A stretch of DNA of 64,000 nucleotides, taken from NCBI RefSeq assembly GCF_039537985.1, contig NZ_BAABBN010000012.1:434001-498000 (forward strand). The letters run 5' to 3'. The position numbers and the translations under genes were made by a program. Below the pieces are notes generated by a model that saw only the letters and a list, made by a program, of their open reading frames with translations, was not told where the DNA came from and did no database searches. Of the stretch, positions 24,938-33,510 are shown in pieces. Each line of letters opens with the position of its first letter. Within the stretch, counting starts at the first letter, position 1. This DNA comes from Litoribacillus peritrichatus (GTDB taxonomy: Bacteria > Pseudomonadota > Gammaproteobacteria > Pseudomonadales > Litoribrevibacteraceae).

Positions 24938-24956
24938 TGGCGTCCCATAGGGGGTT
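24938..24956 (-). tRNA. tRNA-Glu (TTC), 3' end only, cut by the assembly gap
   Basis: The CCA end and the first 16 bases inward match the complete tRNA-Glu copies exactly and then run into the N stretch. The rest of the gene is presumably intact within the gap. Confidence 0.85.
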
Positions 24957-25065
24957 NNNNNNNNNNNNNNNNNNNNNNNNNNNNNNNNNNNNNNNNNNNN
25001 NNNNNNNNNNNNNNNNNNNNNNNNNNNNNNNNNNNNNNNNNNNNNNNNNNNNNNNNNNNNNNNNN
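24957..25065. other. Assembly gap (109 N)
   Basis: A run of unknown bases inside the tRNA repeat array. The missing part must include the 5' portion of one tRNA-Glu (about 57 bases). The true length and any further repeat units cannot be known from this sequence. Confidence 0.99.
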
Positions 25066-25096
25066 TCTATTTCTAAACCAGATCGAAGTACGTTAC

Positions 25097-25130
25097 TTTT
25101 TATTCAGCAGACCTAATTGCTGAATAAAAA
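25097..25130. terminator. Perfect 13-bp hairpin inside the tRNA array
   Basis: TTTTTATTCAGCA (25097-25109) and TGCTGAATAAAAA (25118-25130) form a perfect 13-bp stem with an eight-base loop. On the minus strand it follows tRNA-Gly at 25132-25207 immediately and ends in a T-run, so it looks like a terminator closing the first Glu-Gly unit. If efficient, the later units need their own promoters. Confidence 0.7.
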
Positions 25131-25131
25131 T

Positions 25132-25207
<76 letters not shown>

Positions 25208-25209
25208 AG

Positions 25210-25285
25210 TGGCGTCCCATAGGGGGTTCGAACCCCTGTTACCGCCGTGAAAGGGCGGTGTCCTAGGCCTCTAGACGAATGGGAC
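25210..25285 (-). tRNA. tRNA-Glu (TTC), copy 1 of the array
   Basis: First tRNA of the leftward transcript, anticodon TTC, encoded CCA at 25210-25212, identical to the copy at 24740-24815. A strong promoter lies at 25323-25351. Confidence 0.95.
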
Positions 25286-25310
25286 TCCGTACTTCTTGCT
25301 GACCTCGTCA

Positions 25311-25351
25311 GAAAGTGCGCGTATACTAATAATCCATTGAAAAACTGTCAA
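25311..25351 (-). promoter_or_regulatory. Sigma-70 promoter of the tRNA Glu-Gly array
   Basis: On the minus strand: TTGACA (reverse of 25346-25351), 17-bp spacer, TAGTAT (reverse of 25323-25328), then the GC-rich discriminator ACGCGC. A perfect -35 and a GC discriminator are typical of stringently controlled stable-RNA promoters. Confidence 0.75.
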
Positions 25352-25515
25352 CTGTTTCTACTACTTTTTTTTATTTTTCTTAAGCAACGGCTAACGCCTT
25401 GAGTTATAGTGATTTTAGTCGATAACAATACTAATATTAGATAAGGTGCTTGAAATAAACCCGAAGCACCTGTTTTCGTCATGCTTTATATGTAATTAAA
25501 AGGATATGCTCTTTT

Positions 25516-26310
25516 ATGTCTTCCGGACTCACAACGGGACTTATTGTTGTAGGCATCATCGTCATACTGATTGGCATTGCCTACATCAACCAGCAAATGG
25601 AAAAGAACCGCATAGAGCGATCTCGAATCGCACAGAACCTTCACGATCAAATTAATATGCTGGAGTCACTGCTTAGAGACCTCCCCCCCCACTACCTGCA
25701 TAAGGGCTTAAAGCGCCTGTTAACAGAAAGTATGATGTATAAAGCTAACCACTTATTCTCCGTTGGCGATAAAAACCAAAAACACTTTGCCAAACAGATG
25801 TTGGGTGAGGCCCAGAGTCAGTTAAACGCCATTGCAAACCAGAAAGGCGAACCTAAAGAAATCCCACTAAAAACCGCCGAACAGGTGAGACGCACCCGCA
25901 ACCTTCTGGAAGTACTGAATCAACACTTGTTGAGCCTGGCTCGTGCCGGACGAGTAGGAAAAGACAAAGCAAAAAGTTATCATACTTTAGTTAAATTCCT
26001 TTACACACAAGCTGCATTCGAGTTCTATAGAGCCAGAGCAGAAGAGCTCGAGGCTAAAAACAAGTTACGTGGTGCAATTCACCAGTACTACCAAGAAGTC
26101 ACTGAGCTTGAGAAATTTGCCAATAAAAACGGCGATCGAATTGAATACGTCCGCAGCAAGATCAATGCGTTAAAACGTAAAGCGGACGAAGAAGCGCTCG
26201 AAAAACGTAACCATCAAATTGATAAGAACAGACCCACTGAGCTCGAAAAAGGAATGCAAGCGCTCAATGAAGATGAAGCAGCAGGCAAAATGAAGCAGGT
26301 TTATGACTGA
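25516..26310 (+). CDS. Conserved hypothetical protein with one N-terminal membrane anchor
   Basis: A 264-residue protein with a single N-terminal membrane segment (about 6-24, TGLIVVGIIVILIGIAYI) and an otherwise helical, strongly charged cytoplasmic or periplasmic body (NLHDQINMLESLLRDLPP, RARAEELEAKNKLRG, KINALKRKADEEALEKR), including a region that reads like a TPR-type helical hairpin. I recognise no catalytic motif. A run of eight C at 25683-25690, in codons 56-58, is a possible slippage site. The gene precedes sagS by 111 bases in the same direction and may be co-transcribed with it. Confidence 0.75.
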   Translation: MSSGLTTGLIVVGIIVILIGIAYINQQMEKNRIERSRIAQNLHDQINMLESLLRDLPPHYLHKGLKRLLTESMMYKANHLFSVGDKNQKHFAKQMLGEAQSQLNAIANQKGEPKEIPLKTAEQVRRTRNLLEVLNQHLLSLARAGRVGKDKAKSYHTLVKFLYTQAAFEFYRARAEELEAKNKLRGAIHQYYQEVTELEKFANKNGDRIEYVRSKINALKRKADEEALEKRNHQIDKNRPTELEKGMQALNEDEAAGKMKQVYD

Positions 26311-26421
26311 TTAAGACCTGTTTAAACGCTCCCCTTCTACTATCATTAAGACATCTGATTAAGGACATCAGCGCGCGACTGCGACAGCAATGAAACAATC
26401 GCGCGTAAATAAGAGAGATAC

Positions 26422-28782
26422 ATGAGAATACCTACCAGACAACGCCTATCGTATCGCCAGGCTAGAAATACGCTAATCGTTGCATTTTTATTAGGCACCA
26501 TATTCAGCCTTTCTCTCATCACCATTAACTATTATCGAATGCAGCAAGCGGTTGAAGATCAAGTTCAGGCGCTTTCCAGCATCACCATTGATCCGGCATC
26601 CAGAATCGCCTACAACATCGATATCGAACTGGCCAAAGAGCTACTAAAAGGCCTGGTTCAAGTACCTCTTATTCGCCAGGCGACCATCGTCGAACCTTCC
26701 GGCAACATTCTCGCCTCAGCCTATAAAGAAGTTCCAGAAAGCCAATACACGACCATAATTGAGTATTTATTCAGCAAGTCCCCTCAATACGCTTTTAAAC
26801 TTTCAGTTTCACATGACCCAACCGAAGAACTTGGGGAGTTGCATCTCACCATTAACATGCACCCAACCGGTGAAAACTTCATCAACGAGAGCTTAACGTT
26901 ACTGGGTACCGTTCTGATACAAGCCTGTGTTCTGGCAATCGCCCTGCTTGTTATGTTTTATTTCATGCTTACAAAACCATTAAGCTCGATCACTGCACAA
27001 CTTTCCAACATTCGGGCCAGCGACTCAAGCACCCACCGACTTGCCCCGCTTCCGCAGCACAAGAAAGATGAAATCGGCCTGTTGATTGATACCACCAACC
27101 AACAATTGAGCGACATCGAACAAAACTTTTACGAACTCAAACTGGCAGATGAAGAGCGCAAACGATACACCGACCGTCTTGAACAAGCGGTAGAGTCAAG
27201 AACCAAAGAATTAACAGAAGCCAATAATGAGCTAACCCACGCAAACGTACAGCTTGAAGAAGCCAAAGAAGAAGCCGTGAGAACCAACCAGGCAAGAGCG
27301 ATATTTCTGGCCAACATGAGCCATGAAATCCGGACACCATTAAGCGGTGTTCTTGGCATGATCAACCTGGCATTAGACTCAAAGCCCGAAAAAAATATCC
27401 GTGAACAACTGGAACTGGCGAGTGCATCAGGCGACACCCTGCAACAAATTCTGAATGACATCCTGGACATCGCCAAGGTGGAATCAGGCAAAATCAATCT
27501 CGAGGCAACCGAATTTAATTTACGGGATACCATAGAACAAACGGCCGGCCTATTAAAAAATTCACCTCAGGCAGAAAACATTGATTTATTCCTGAATATC
27601 TCACCGAACTTTCCGGAAAGTATTTGCGGCGACCCAACCCGAATCAAACAAATATTCACCAATATTTTAAGCAATGCCTTAAAGTTTACCGAAGAAGGCT
27701 ATGTTGCCGTCGTTGCGGAATACAACCCGAAAGGTTTCAAACCCCAAAACCTGGGGGCAAACGCACCCATTCAAAACATCAGAGTTCGGGTTATTGATAC
27801 CGGCATAGGCATGACCGAAGACGAACAAGAAAGAATCTTCACACCCTTCACTCAGGCATCATCCAAAACCACACGAAAGTATGGTGGCACAGGCTTAGGT
27901 TTAACACTGGTTAAGCAGTTAACAGAGTGCATGTCCGGCAGTGTTTCTATTGAATCAACCAAAGGCGCTGGCAGCTGCTTCACACTCACATTTGGCTTGG
28001 ACGTAATCAAACCCGCCAACAAAGACACCTTCCTCGCGAACACACCACAAGTGGCCGTCATCCAAACAAATCCGGTGCATGAAATTGAAAGTGAAGCCCT
28101 GATCAACCAGCTTGTTTATTGGGGCGCCACCCCCAAGCTCATCATAGAACCCGACGAAAACATTCTGGAAAACGACTTAATTATCGCGCTGTCGCATCCG
28201 GTAAACACGAACCATTATCCGAAGGAGCGCACACTGATCATCACCGACAAAATAGCTTCTTCGGAGTATCAGCAAATTCAGAGACCCGTTACCCTGGGCC
28301 AACTGACAGCATCCGTTAAGTCCATTGCCAATGCCCACGGCAACCACCAACCAACCAAAGTAAGCCAAACCACAGCGCCTACTTCTGACAGTTCAAGAGC
28401 CGAACAAATACTGATCGTCGAAGACAATGAAGTAAACCAAAAGGTGGCCCGAGGCTTATTGAAAAAATTAGGATTCAAGAACATCCATTTGGCTGAAAAC
28501 GGAGAAATTGCGGTCAACCTGATTAAAGAGTTCGACATTGACCTAGTATTGATGGATTGCCATATGCCTGTTATGGACGGTTACGACGCCACCAAAGCCA
28601 TTCGGCAACTGCCTCATGGCAAAGATATTCCTATTATTGCGGTCACCGCGAATATCATGAACGAAGACAGGCAGCGCTGTTTCGACTGCGGCATGAATGA
28701 CTTTCTGACCAAGCCCTACCGGAAAGAAGACCTAACGGTAAAGCTCGATCAATGGCTGGAAGAGCAAAAACTCAATTCTTAA
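26422..28782 (+). CDS. sagS: Hybrid sensor histidine kinase, SagS-like
   Basis: A 786-residue inner-membrane hybrid kinase: membrane segments at about 17-37 and 157-182 around a 120-residue periplasmic sensor, HAMP (about 183-235), coiled coil, HisKA with His301 in FLANMSHEIRTP, HATPase (NILSNALKFTEE; DTGIGM; GGTGLGLT), a degenerate receiver-like stretch at about 540-635, and one complete receiver at 660-780 with Asp712 (MDCHMPVMDG) and Lys764. There is no Hpt domain, so phosphate must pass to a separate Hpt protein. Length, architecture and neighbours (ospR, gpx, msrB, aminotransferase, htpX) match Pseudomonas SagS (PA2824), a switch for surface attachment and biofilm, which acts with HptB. 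That function is inferred. Confidence 0.85.
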   Translation: MRIPTRQRLSYRQARNTLIVAFLLGTIFSLSLITINYYRMQQAVEDQVQALSSITIDPASRIAYNIDIELAKELLKGLVQVPLIRQATIVEPSGNILASAYKEVPESQYTTIIEYLFSKSPQYAFKLSVSHDPTEELGELHLTINMHPTGENFINESLTLLGTVLIQACVLAIALLVMFYFMLTKPLSSITAQLSNIRASDSSTHRLAPLPQHKKDEIGLLIDTTNQQLSDIEQNFYELKLADEERKRYTDRLEQAVESRTKELTEANNELTHANVQLEEAKEEAVRTNQARAIFLANMSHEIRTPLSGVLGMINLALDSKPEKNIREQLELASASGDTLQQILNDILDIAKVESGKINLEATEFNLRDTIEQTAGLLKNSPQAENIDLFLNISPNFPESICGDPTRIKQIFTNILSNALKFTEEGYVAVVAEYNPKGFKPQNLGANAPIQNIRVRVIDTGIGMTEDEQERIFTPFTQASSKTTRKYGGTGLGLTLVKQLTECMSGSVSIESTKGAGSCFTLTFGLDVIKPANKDTFLANTPQVAVIQTNPVHEIESEALINQLVYWGATPKLIIEPDENILENDLIIALSHPVNTNHYPKERTLIITDKIASSEYQQIQRPVTLGQLTASVKSIANAHGNHQPTKVSQTTAPTSDSSRAEQILIVEDNEVNQKVARGLLKKLGFKNIHLAENGEIAVNLIKEFDIDLVLMDCHMPVMDGYDATKAIRQLPHGKDIPIIAVTANIMNEDRQRCFDCGMNDFLTKPYRKEDLTVKLDQWLEEQKLNS

Positions 28783-28789
28783 ACCCCGA

Positions 28790-29245
28790 CTATTGATTCA
28801 ACCTGCAAACCAGTTCTTTCAGCAGGCCCATCAACTGATCACGATTTTCGGTGTCCGAATCGCTGACCCCAAGATTACACATCAATTGAAGGGGCACAGC
28901 TTCCGCCCGCCCCCTTAAACGACAACCTTCGTCCGTCAAGCGAATCACAACCCGACGCTCGTCTTCCGGGTCCCGAATTCGAGTAAGATACCCTTCCGCC
29001 GCCAAGCGTTTTAACAATGGCGTCACCGTACCAGTATCCAACATTAATTTCTCACAGATATCCCCAACCGATAACTTTGCCTTCTCACCCGACTCCCACA
29101 ATACCATCATCACTAAATACTGAGGGTAAGTCAGGTTTAACTCATCCAGTAAAGGCCGATACAGGCGAGTCATAGACCGGGATGCACTGTACAACAAGAA
29201 ACACATCTGGTTATCCAGCTTTAATTGCTCTGGGTATTTCGCCAT
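28790..29245 (-). CDS. ospR: MarR-family redox-sensing repressor (OspR/OhrR type)
   Basis: A 151-residue MarR-type dimeric repressor with a winged helix at about 50-105 (VGDICEKLMLDTGTVTPLLKRLAAEGYLTR, then DPEDERRVVIRLT). The conserved peroxide-sensing cysteine is Cys15 in LDNQMCFLLYSASR, as in OhrR/OspR, so organic peroxides should release it from DNA. It lies 32 bases after gpx on the same strand. A perfect 16-bp palindrome over the gpx promoter is its probable operator, giving autoregulation of the gpx-ospR unit. Start at ATG 29245 behind an AGG site; a GTG three codons upstream is possible. Confidence 0.88.
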   Translation of the reverse strand: MAKYPEQLKLDNQMCFLLYSASRSMTRLYRPLLDELNLTYPQYLVMMVLWESGEKAKLSVGDICEKLMLDTGTVTPLLKRLAAEGYLTRIRDPEDERRVVIRLTDEGCRLRGRAEAVPLQLMCNLGVSDSDTENRDQLMGLLKELVCRLNQ

Positions 29246-29277
29246 GCCATACACCTACTACTTCACAACCAATGCAC

Positions 29278-29754
29278 CTATAGTAATTTTTCTATATCGG
29301 ACTTCAGTTTCTCCGGTGGCGTTGTCGGAGCATAACGCTCTACCACTTCTCCTTCTTTATTGATTAAGAACTTAGTGAAGTTCCATTTGATATTCTCGCT
29401 GCCCAACAAACCTTTGGCCTCGCTTTTCAGAAATTTATAAAGCGGGTGCGTCGTAGAGCCATTCACATCAATCTTTTCAAACATAGGAAAAGACACGCCG
29501 TAATTTTTTAAACAAAAAGAGGCAATTTCATTGCTATCGCCTGGCTCCTGCCCACCAAACTGATTGCAAGGGAACCCTAAAACCTCCAGCCCCTGAACAT
29601 TTAGTTCTTTATACAAAGCCTCTAACCCTTCATATTGAGGTGTCAGCCCACATTTAGAAGCCGTATTTACAATCAAGAGAACCTTTCCCTGATACGTATC
29701 CAGCTTAACTTCTTCACCCACCAAGCTGTTCGCTGAAAAATCATAGACGCTCAT
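29278..29754 (-). CDS. gpx: Cysteine-type glutathione/thioredoxin peroxidase
   Basis: A 158-residue non-selenium glutathione peroxidase-fold enzyme that reduces hydroperoxides, in bacteria usually with thioredoxin. The peroxidatic Cys35 is in NTASKCGLTPQY; GFPCNQFGGQEPG carries the catalytic Gln and a second Cys; the Trp/Asn pair is in KWNFTKFL. It acts in the cytoplasm. It is the first gene of a two-gene unit with ospR; msrB lies 100 bases upstream in the same direction. ATG 29754 is used because the second Met matches the usual start; an ATG at 29760 is also possible. Confidence 0.92.
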   Translation of the reverse strand: MSVYDFSANSLVGEEVKLDTYQGKVLLIVNTASKCGLTPQYEGLEALYKELNVQGLEVLGFPCNQFGGQEPGDSNEIASFCLKNYGVSFPMFEKIDVNGSTTHPLYKFLKSEAKGLLGSENIKWNFTKFLINKEGEVVERYAPTTPPEKLKSDIEKLL

Positions 29755-29783
29755 AAACACTCCTTATTAAATTTTATAAAATA

Positions 29784-29821
29784 ATATTGTGCACAATATA
29801 AAATACTAAAAACCAAGTCAA
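29784..29821 (-). promoter_or_regulatory. gpx-ospR promoter with perfect palindromic operator
   Basis: The operator ATATTGTGCACAATAT (29784-29799) is a perfect 16-bp inverted repeat. The minus-strand promoter reads TTGACT (reverse of 29816-29821), 17-bp spacer, TATTGT (reverse of 29793-29798), so the palindrome covers the -10. A MarR-type repressor bound here would block transcription; OspR, encoded downstream, is the obvious candidate. Confidence 0.75.
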
Positions 29822-29854
29822 ACCAAAACGGATGACCGGTTTCTCAATTAGATG

Positions 29855-30259
29855 TTATGAATCCAGGTTGATGTCCGGTTCAAAAGACAAAGAAGCACTG
29901 TTCACACAATACCGCAACCCTGTGGGCTGTGGTCCATCCGGAAACACATGACCAAGATGAGACCCACAGTCACCGCAAGTAATCTCAACCCGAGTCATCC
30001 CATGAGAGGTATCTGTGTGCTCCGAAATGGCATCATCACTTAACGCCTGATAATAGCTTGGCCATCCTGAACCCGAATCGTATTTTGCCGTGGAGCTAAA
30101 CAGCGGCTTATTACAACATACACAATAATACACACCATTGCGCTGCTCGTGATAAAGCGTTCCGGTAAACGCCCTTTCTGTGTTCTTTTCCCGGCAAATA
30201 CTGTATTGCTCTTCGGTCAGCAACTCACGCCACTCAGCTTCAGACTTAGATATTTTCAT
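29855..30259 (-). CDS. msrB: Peptide-methionine (R)-S-oxide reductase
   Basis: A 134-residue cytoplasmic repair enzyme reducing methionine-R-sulfoxide in proteins. Zinc is held by two CxxC pairs (Cys46/Cys49 and Cys95/Cys98), the GSGWPS substrate loop is at 63-68, and the catalytic Cys118 is in LRYCVNSASL. Length is standard. It lies upstream of gpx and ospR on the same strand and divergent from alaA, forming an oxidative-damage block with the same gene order as Pseudomonas PA2825-PA2828. Confidence 0.95.
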   Translation of the reverse strand: MKISKSEAEWRELLTEEQYSICREKNTERAFTGTLYHEQRNGVYYCVCCNKPLFSSTAKYDSGSGWPSYYQALSDDAISEHTDTSHGMTRVEITCGDCGSHLGHVFPDGPQPTGLRYCVNSASLSFEPDINLDS

Positions 30260-30360
30260 AGATTCTCCATTAATTTAACAAGCGTGCATTTACAGTATTG
30301 ATCGCGCGCAGGTATTATTGCACGTTCTGTTTAGTTAAGGGCAAGACCGAGTCGCAGTTT

Positions 30361-31575
30361 ATGCATACCATCAATAAATCCAATAAGTTACTCAATGTTT
30401 GTTACGATATTCGCGGACCCGTACTGCAAGAAGCTCGGCGCCTTGAAGATGAAGGCCATAAGGTACTCAAGTTAAATATAGGCAATCCAGCGCCTTTTGG
30501 TTTCGATGCACCCGATGAAATTGTACAGGACGTCATCAGAAACCTGCCCAATGCTCAGGGCTATTGTGAATCCAAAGGCTTATTTGCAGCACGAAAAGCC
30601 ATCATGCACGATTGCCAGAACAAGAACATTCAAGGCGTAGGCATTGAAGATATTTATATTGGCAATGGCGTCAGCGAACTGATTACCCTGTCCACTCAGG
30701 CTTTGTTAAACAACGGCGACGAGCTACTGATTCCGGCGCCGGATTATCCATTATGGACAGCCGCTACCAGTCTGGCCGGAGGCACCGCCGTGCATTACAT
30801 CTGCGACGAACAAAGCAACTGGGCACCTGACATTGAAGACATCAAACGAAAAATCACAGACAAGACCCGTGGTATCGTTGTCATCAATCCAAACAACCCA
30901 ACAGGTGCGGTCTACCCGGACAGCCTTCTTCTGGACATCATTGAGCTCGCCAGACAGTACAACCTAATCATCTTTGCAGACGAAATTTACGATCGTATTT
31001 TATACGACGGGGTAAAGCATACGCCACTGGCCTCGCTTTCTGAAGATGTTTTGACGATCTCCTTCAACGGCTTATCCAAAGCTTACAGAGCTGCGGGATT
31101 CAGATCCGGCTGGATGTTTTTGTCAGGCCCTAAACACCACGCCAAAGACTACATTGAAGGCATAGACATTCTTTCTTCCATGCGTCTCTGCGCCAATGTC
31201 CCAAGCATGCACGCTATCCAAACCGCACTTGGCGGCTACCAAAGCATCAATGAATTAATCTTACCGGGCGGCCGCCTCAAAGAACAACGTGACATCTGCT
31301 ACGAAGCATTAAACCAGATACCGGGAATAAGCTGTACAAAACCGGACGGAGCACTTTATCTGTTCGCTAAAATGGATAAACGCTTTAACATTCAGGACGA
31401 TGAACGCTTTGCAATGGACTTATTAACCCAGGAAAAAATCCTGATCGTTCAAGGTACAGCCTTCAACTGGCCACATCCGGATCACTTTAGAATCGTATTT
31501 CTGCCCCATAAAGAAGACCTGGTGAATGCAACAAGCCGCATTGAACGTTTCTTCAGCCGATACAAGCAACTCTAA
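30361..31575 (+). CDS. alaA: Glutamate-pyruvate aminotransferase (AlaA-type)
   Basis: A 404-residue PLP-dependent class I aminotransferase that makes alanine from pyruvate and glutamate. The N terminus NKLLNVCYDIRGPVLQEARRL and LNIGNPAPFGFDAPDEI are nearly those of E. coli AlaA (YfbQ). The PLP lysine is in NGLSKAYRAAGFRSGWM, the Asp that binds the pyridine nitrogen in FADEIYDRIL, and the carboxylate-binding Arg in FRIVFLP. I start at ATG 30361 by that alignment; upstream in-frame codons give an unrelated Cys-rich leader. A small conserved gene follows after 15 bases. Confidence 0.92.
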   Translation: MHTINKSNKLLNVCYDIRGPVLQEARRLEDEGHKVLKLNIGNPAPFGFDAPDEIVQDVIRNLPNAQGYCESKGLFAARKAIMHDCQNKNIQGVGIEDIYIGNGVSELITLSTQALLNNGDELLIPAPDYPLWTAATSLAGGTAVHYICDEQSNWAPDIEDIKRKITDKTRGIVVINPNNPTGAVYPDSLLLDIIELARQYNLIIFADEIYDRILYDGVKHTPLASLSEDVLTISFNGLSKAYRAAGFRSGWMFLSGPKHHAKDYIEGIDILSSMRLCANVPSMHAIQTALGGYQSINELILPGGRLKEQRDICYEALNQIPGISCTKPDGALYLFAKMDKRFNIQDDERFAMDLLTQEKILIVQGTAFNWPHPDHFRIVFLPHKEDLVNATSRIERFFSRYKQL

Positions 31576-31590
31576 CAGACGGTTTACACC

Positions 31591-32019
31591 ATGGATGAAC
31601 TGCATATTGACGACTTTTACCGCGACTGTGCGATCGTCTTATTAAGACTGTACCGCAGCTTCCCAAGAAAAGTGTCTGTCTACGTAGGTGATTTGTGCGG
31701 CTACGAAGAAACCGACGATGTTGGTCTCTACAGTGACCGGTTTCAAGCGTGCTTTGCTGCAATCATATGGCTAGAAGAGGAAGGTTTCATTCGCTACGCC
31801 GGCACCATCGGCCAGGAAGCGATTGAGCTTTCTACACTTACCCAGAAAGCATTCAACCAACTTTCCGGCAGAGCGTATCAAGCACCAAACGCGCAAACGG
31901 TTGCCTTTAGTTCGGCGCCTACCCTGGCAGCACAAATACACTCAGCCCTGAACCAAGGAACTTCGGAACAGGTCAGCCATCTAACCAGTCAACTGCTAAA
32001 CCAATACACACTGCACTGA
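31591..32019 (+). CDS. Conserved hypothetical protein (PA2829-like)
   Basis: A 142-residue soluble protein that starts 15 bases after alaA and is probably co-transcribed with it. The middle (SVYVGDLCGYEETDDVGLYSDRFQACFAAIIWLEEEGFIRYAG) reads like a small winged-helix module, and the C-terminal part is helical and Gln/Ser-rich. Position between an aminotransferase and htpX matches Pseudomonas PA2829. Function unknown; no catalytic motif seen. Confidence 0.78.
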   Translation: MDELHIDDFYRDCAIVLLRLYRSFPRKVSVYVGDLCGYEETDDVGLYSDRFQACFAAIIWLEEEGFIRYAGTIGQEAIELSTLTQKAFNQLSGRAYQAPNAQTVAFSSAPTLAAQIHSALNQGTSEQVSHLTSQLLNQYTLH

Positions 32020-32142
32020 TTTTTGAGACAAAAACCCAAAAAACGTCTAATAAATGAACATCATTCAACCGAGCATCGTGATTAATGGCACCAAACAAAT
32101 CAATACTGTCTTAAATTTATCAATTAAACTAAGAATCATCAT

Positions 32143-32170
32143 CTTGAAATACAAACATTAGACCCTATAT
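32143..32170 (+). promoter_or_regulatory. Sigma-32 (heat shock) promoter candidate for htpX
   Basis: CTTGAAA (32143-32149), a 13-bp spacer and CCCTATAT (32163-32170) match the heat-shock consensus CTTGAAA-N13/14-CCCCATNT at every defined position but one. It ends 35 bases before the htpX start, at the right distance and orientation. E. coli htpX is a known heat-shock and Cpx gene, which supports the reading. Confidence 0.7.
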
Positions 32171-32204
32171 CAAAAGAAACTGAACGTATTAAGGAAAGCA
32201 ACCA

Positions 32205-33092
32205 ATGCTTAGAATCGGTTTATTCTTATTAACAAACCTTGCCATCATTGTAGTAGCAAGCATCACCCTGAATTTATTGGGTGTCGGCTCTTACCTTGAC
32301 GCTAAGGGTGGTCTGAATCTGACCAACCTACTCATTTTCTGTGCTGTTTTTGGCTTTACTGGCTCGTTCATTTCTTTATTCATCTCAAAGTGGATGGCTA
32401 AGAAAACCACAGGCACAGAGCTGATTACCCAAGCTCGCAATGCCGAAGAACACTGGCTGCTTGAAACCGTTAAGGAACTCTCCGACAAAGCAGGCATCAA
32501 AATGCCGGAAGTGGGCGTTTTCCCTGCGCAACAAGCCAACGCATTTGCTACAGGCTGGAACAAAAACGATGCACTGGTTGCAGTAAGTGCCGGCCTTCTG
32601 CAGCGTTATAGCAAAGAAGAAGTACGCGCCATTCTTGGCCACGAGATTGGCCACGTTGCTAATGGAGACATGGTGACATTGGCCTTGGTTCAAGGCGTAG
32701 TGAATACATTTGTGATGTTCTTTGCCCGCATCATCGGCCACCTAGTCGACCGCGTTATTCTGAAAAACGAAGAAGGCCATGGCATTGGTTACTACATTTC
32801 AACATTCGTTGCTGAGATTATCTTAGCCTTCCTAGCTCAGGTAATCGTAATGTGGTTCTCCCGTCGTCGCGAATACCGTGCAGATGAAGCAGGGGCCCGC
32901 TTGGCCAGCCCAGCAGGCATGGTAGCAGCCTTAGAGCATTTAAAAGCGGAAACAGAAGTGCCTAACCAAATGCCGGACGCACTGGTTGCATTTGGCATCA
33001 ACCAAGGCATGAGAAGCGGCTTACAAGCAATGTTCTCAAGTCATCCGCCACTGGATGAGCGAATTCAGGCCCTTAAAGAACAGTTCCGTTAA
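32205..33092 (+). CDS. htpX: Membrane zinc metalloprotease HtpX
   Basis: A 295-residue M48 protease of the inner membrane that degrades misfolded membrane proteins alongside FtsH. Two N-terminal membrane segments (about 4-27 and 38-60) precede the cytosolic catalytic part, with HEIGH at 146-150 and the third zinc ligand Glu223 in RREYRADEAGA; two further hydrophobic segments lie at about 157-180 and 195-217. Length and motifs are standard. An AAGGAA site lies upstream of the start, a sigma-32-like promoter lies at 32143-32170, and a strong terminator follows. Confidence 0.96.
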   Translation: MLRIGLFLLTNLAIIVVASITLNLLGVGSYLDAKGGLNLTNLLIFCAVFGFTGSFISLFISKWMAKKTTGTELITQARNAEEHWLLETVKELSDKAGIKMPEVGVFPAQQANAFATGWNKNDALVAVSAGLLQRYSKEEVRAILGHEIGHVANGDMVTLALVQGVVNTFVMFFARIIGHLVDRVILKNEEGHGIGYYISTFVAEIILAFLAQVIVMWFSRRREYRADEAGARLASPAGMVAALEHLKAETEVPNQMPDALVAFGINQGMRSGLQAMFSSHPPLDERIQALKEQFR

Positions 33093-33098
33093 AAGACC

Positions 33099-33127
33099 AA
33101 AGGCCCTGCATCAGGGCCTTTGTTTTA
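33099..33127 (+). terminator. Hairpin terminator after htpX
   Basis: AAAGGCCCTG (33099-33108) pairs with CAGGGCCTTT (33112-33121) across a short loop and is followed by GTTTT. Confidence 0.88.
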
Positions 33128-33247
33128 TCAACAATATCACGTAGTTACAGTCGTCTTTTTCCTACACACCCTACCCTCTCTTTCGTTACGCGAAGTTTTT
33201 CCCGATTCCTATATTTAAAACAGGACAATAAATGCCGGGGTCAGAAC

Positions 33248-33493
33248 ATGTCTTTAAAGTATCAACTACTCGCAGACGCAAACCAAGACAGCGAACAACG
33301 CGGAAAGATCATTAACGCTTTGGAAACTGAAATACAGCATTTTTCAAAAGCCATGCAAGCCATCGAAAAACTGCCCAGCAGCACCGACAAACAAATGACC
33401 GATGCCTACACTGCGTACTGTAAGATGATTGACGCTTATCAGGAAATGATAAGTGTTCGAATGAGTATTATTCGGAGACTTAAAGCCTCCTGA
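33248..33493 (+). CDS. Small helical protein of unknown function
   Basis: An 81-residue protein, almost entirely helical with a regular heptad feel (KIINALETEIQHFSKAMQAIEKL, then DAYQEMISVRMSIIRRLKAS), so probably a coiled-coil homodimer or adaptor. No signal peptide or cysteine pair. The start ATG follows GGGG at a spacing of seven, a fair ribosome site. It stands alone between htpX and the convergent NAD-kinase-like gene. No family recognised. Confidence 0.6.
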   Translation: MSLKYQLLADANQDSEQRGKIINALETEIQHFSKAMQAIEKLPSSTDKQMTDAYTAYCKMIDAYQEMISVRMSIIRRLKAS

Positions 33494-33510
33494 TAATCAT
33501 CCGGCTACAT

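Noticed and set aside
30298..30360. Cys-containing N-terminal extension of AlaA
   Set aside because: Alignment from memory with E. coli AlaA starts at ATG 30361; the upstream residues have no counterpart.
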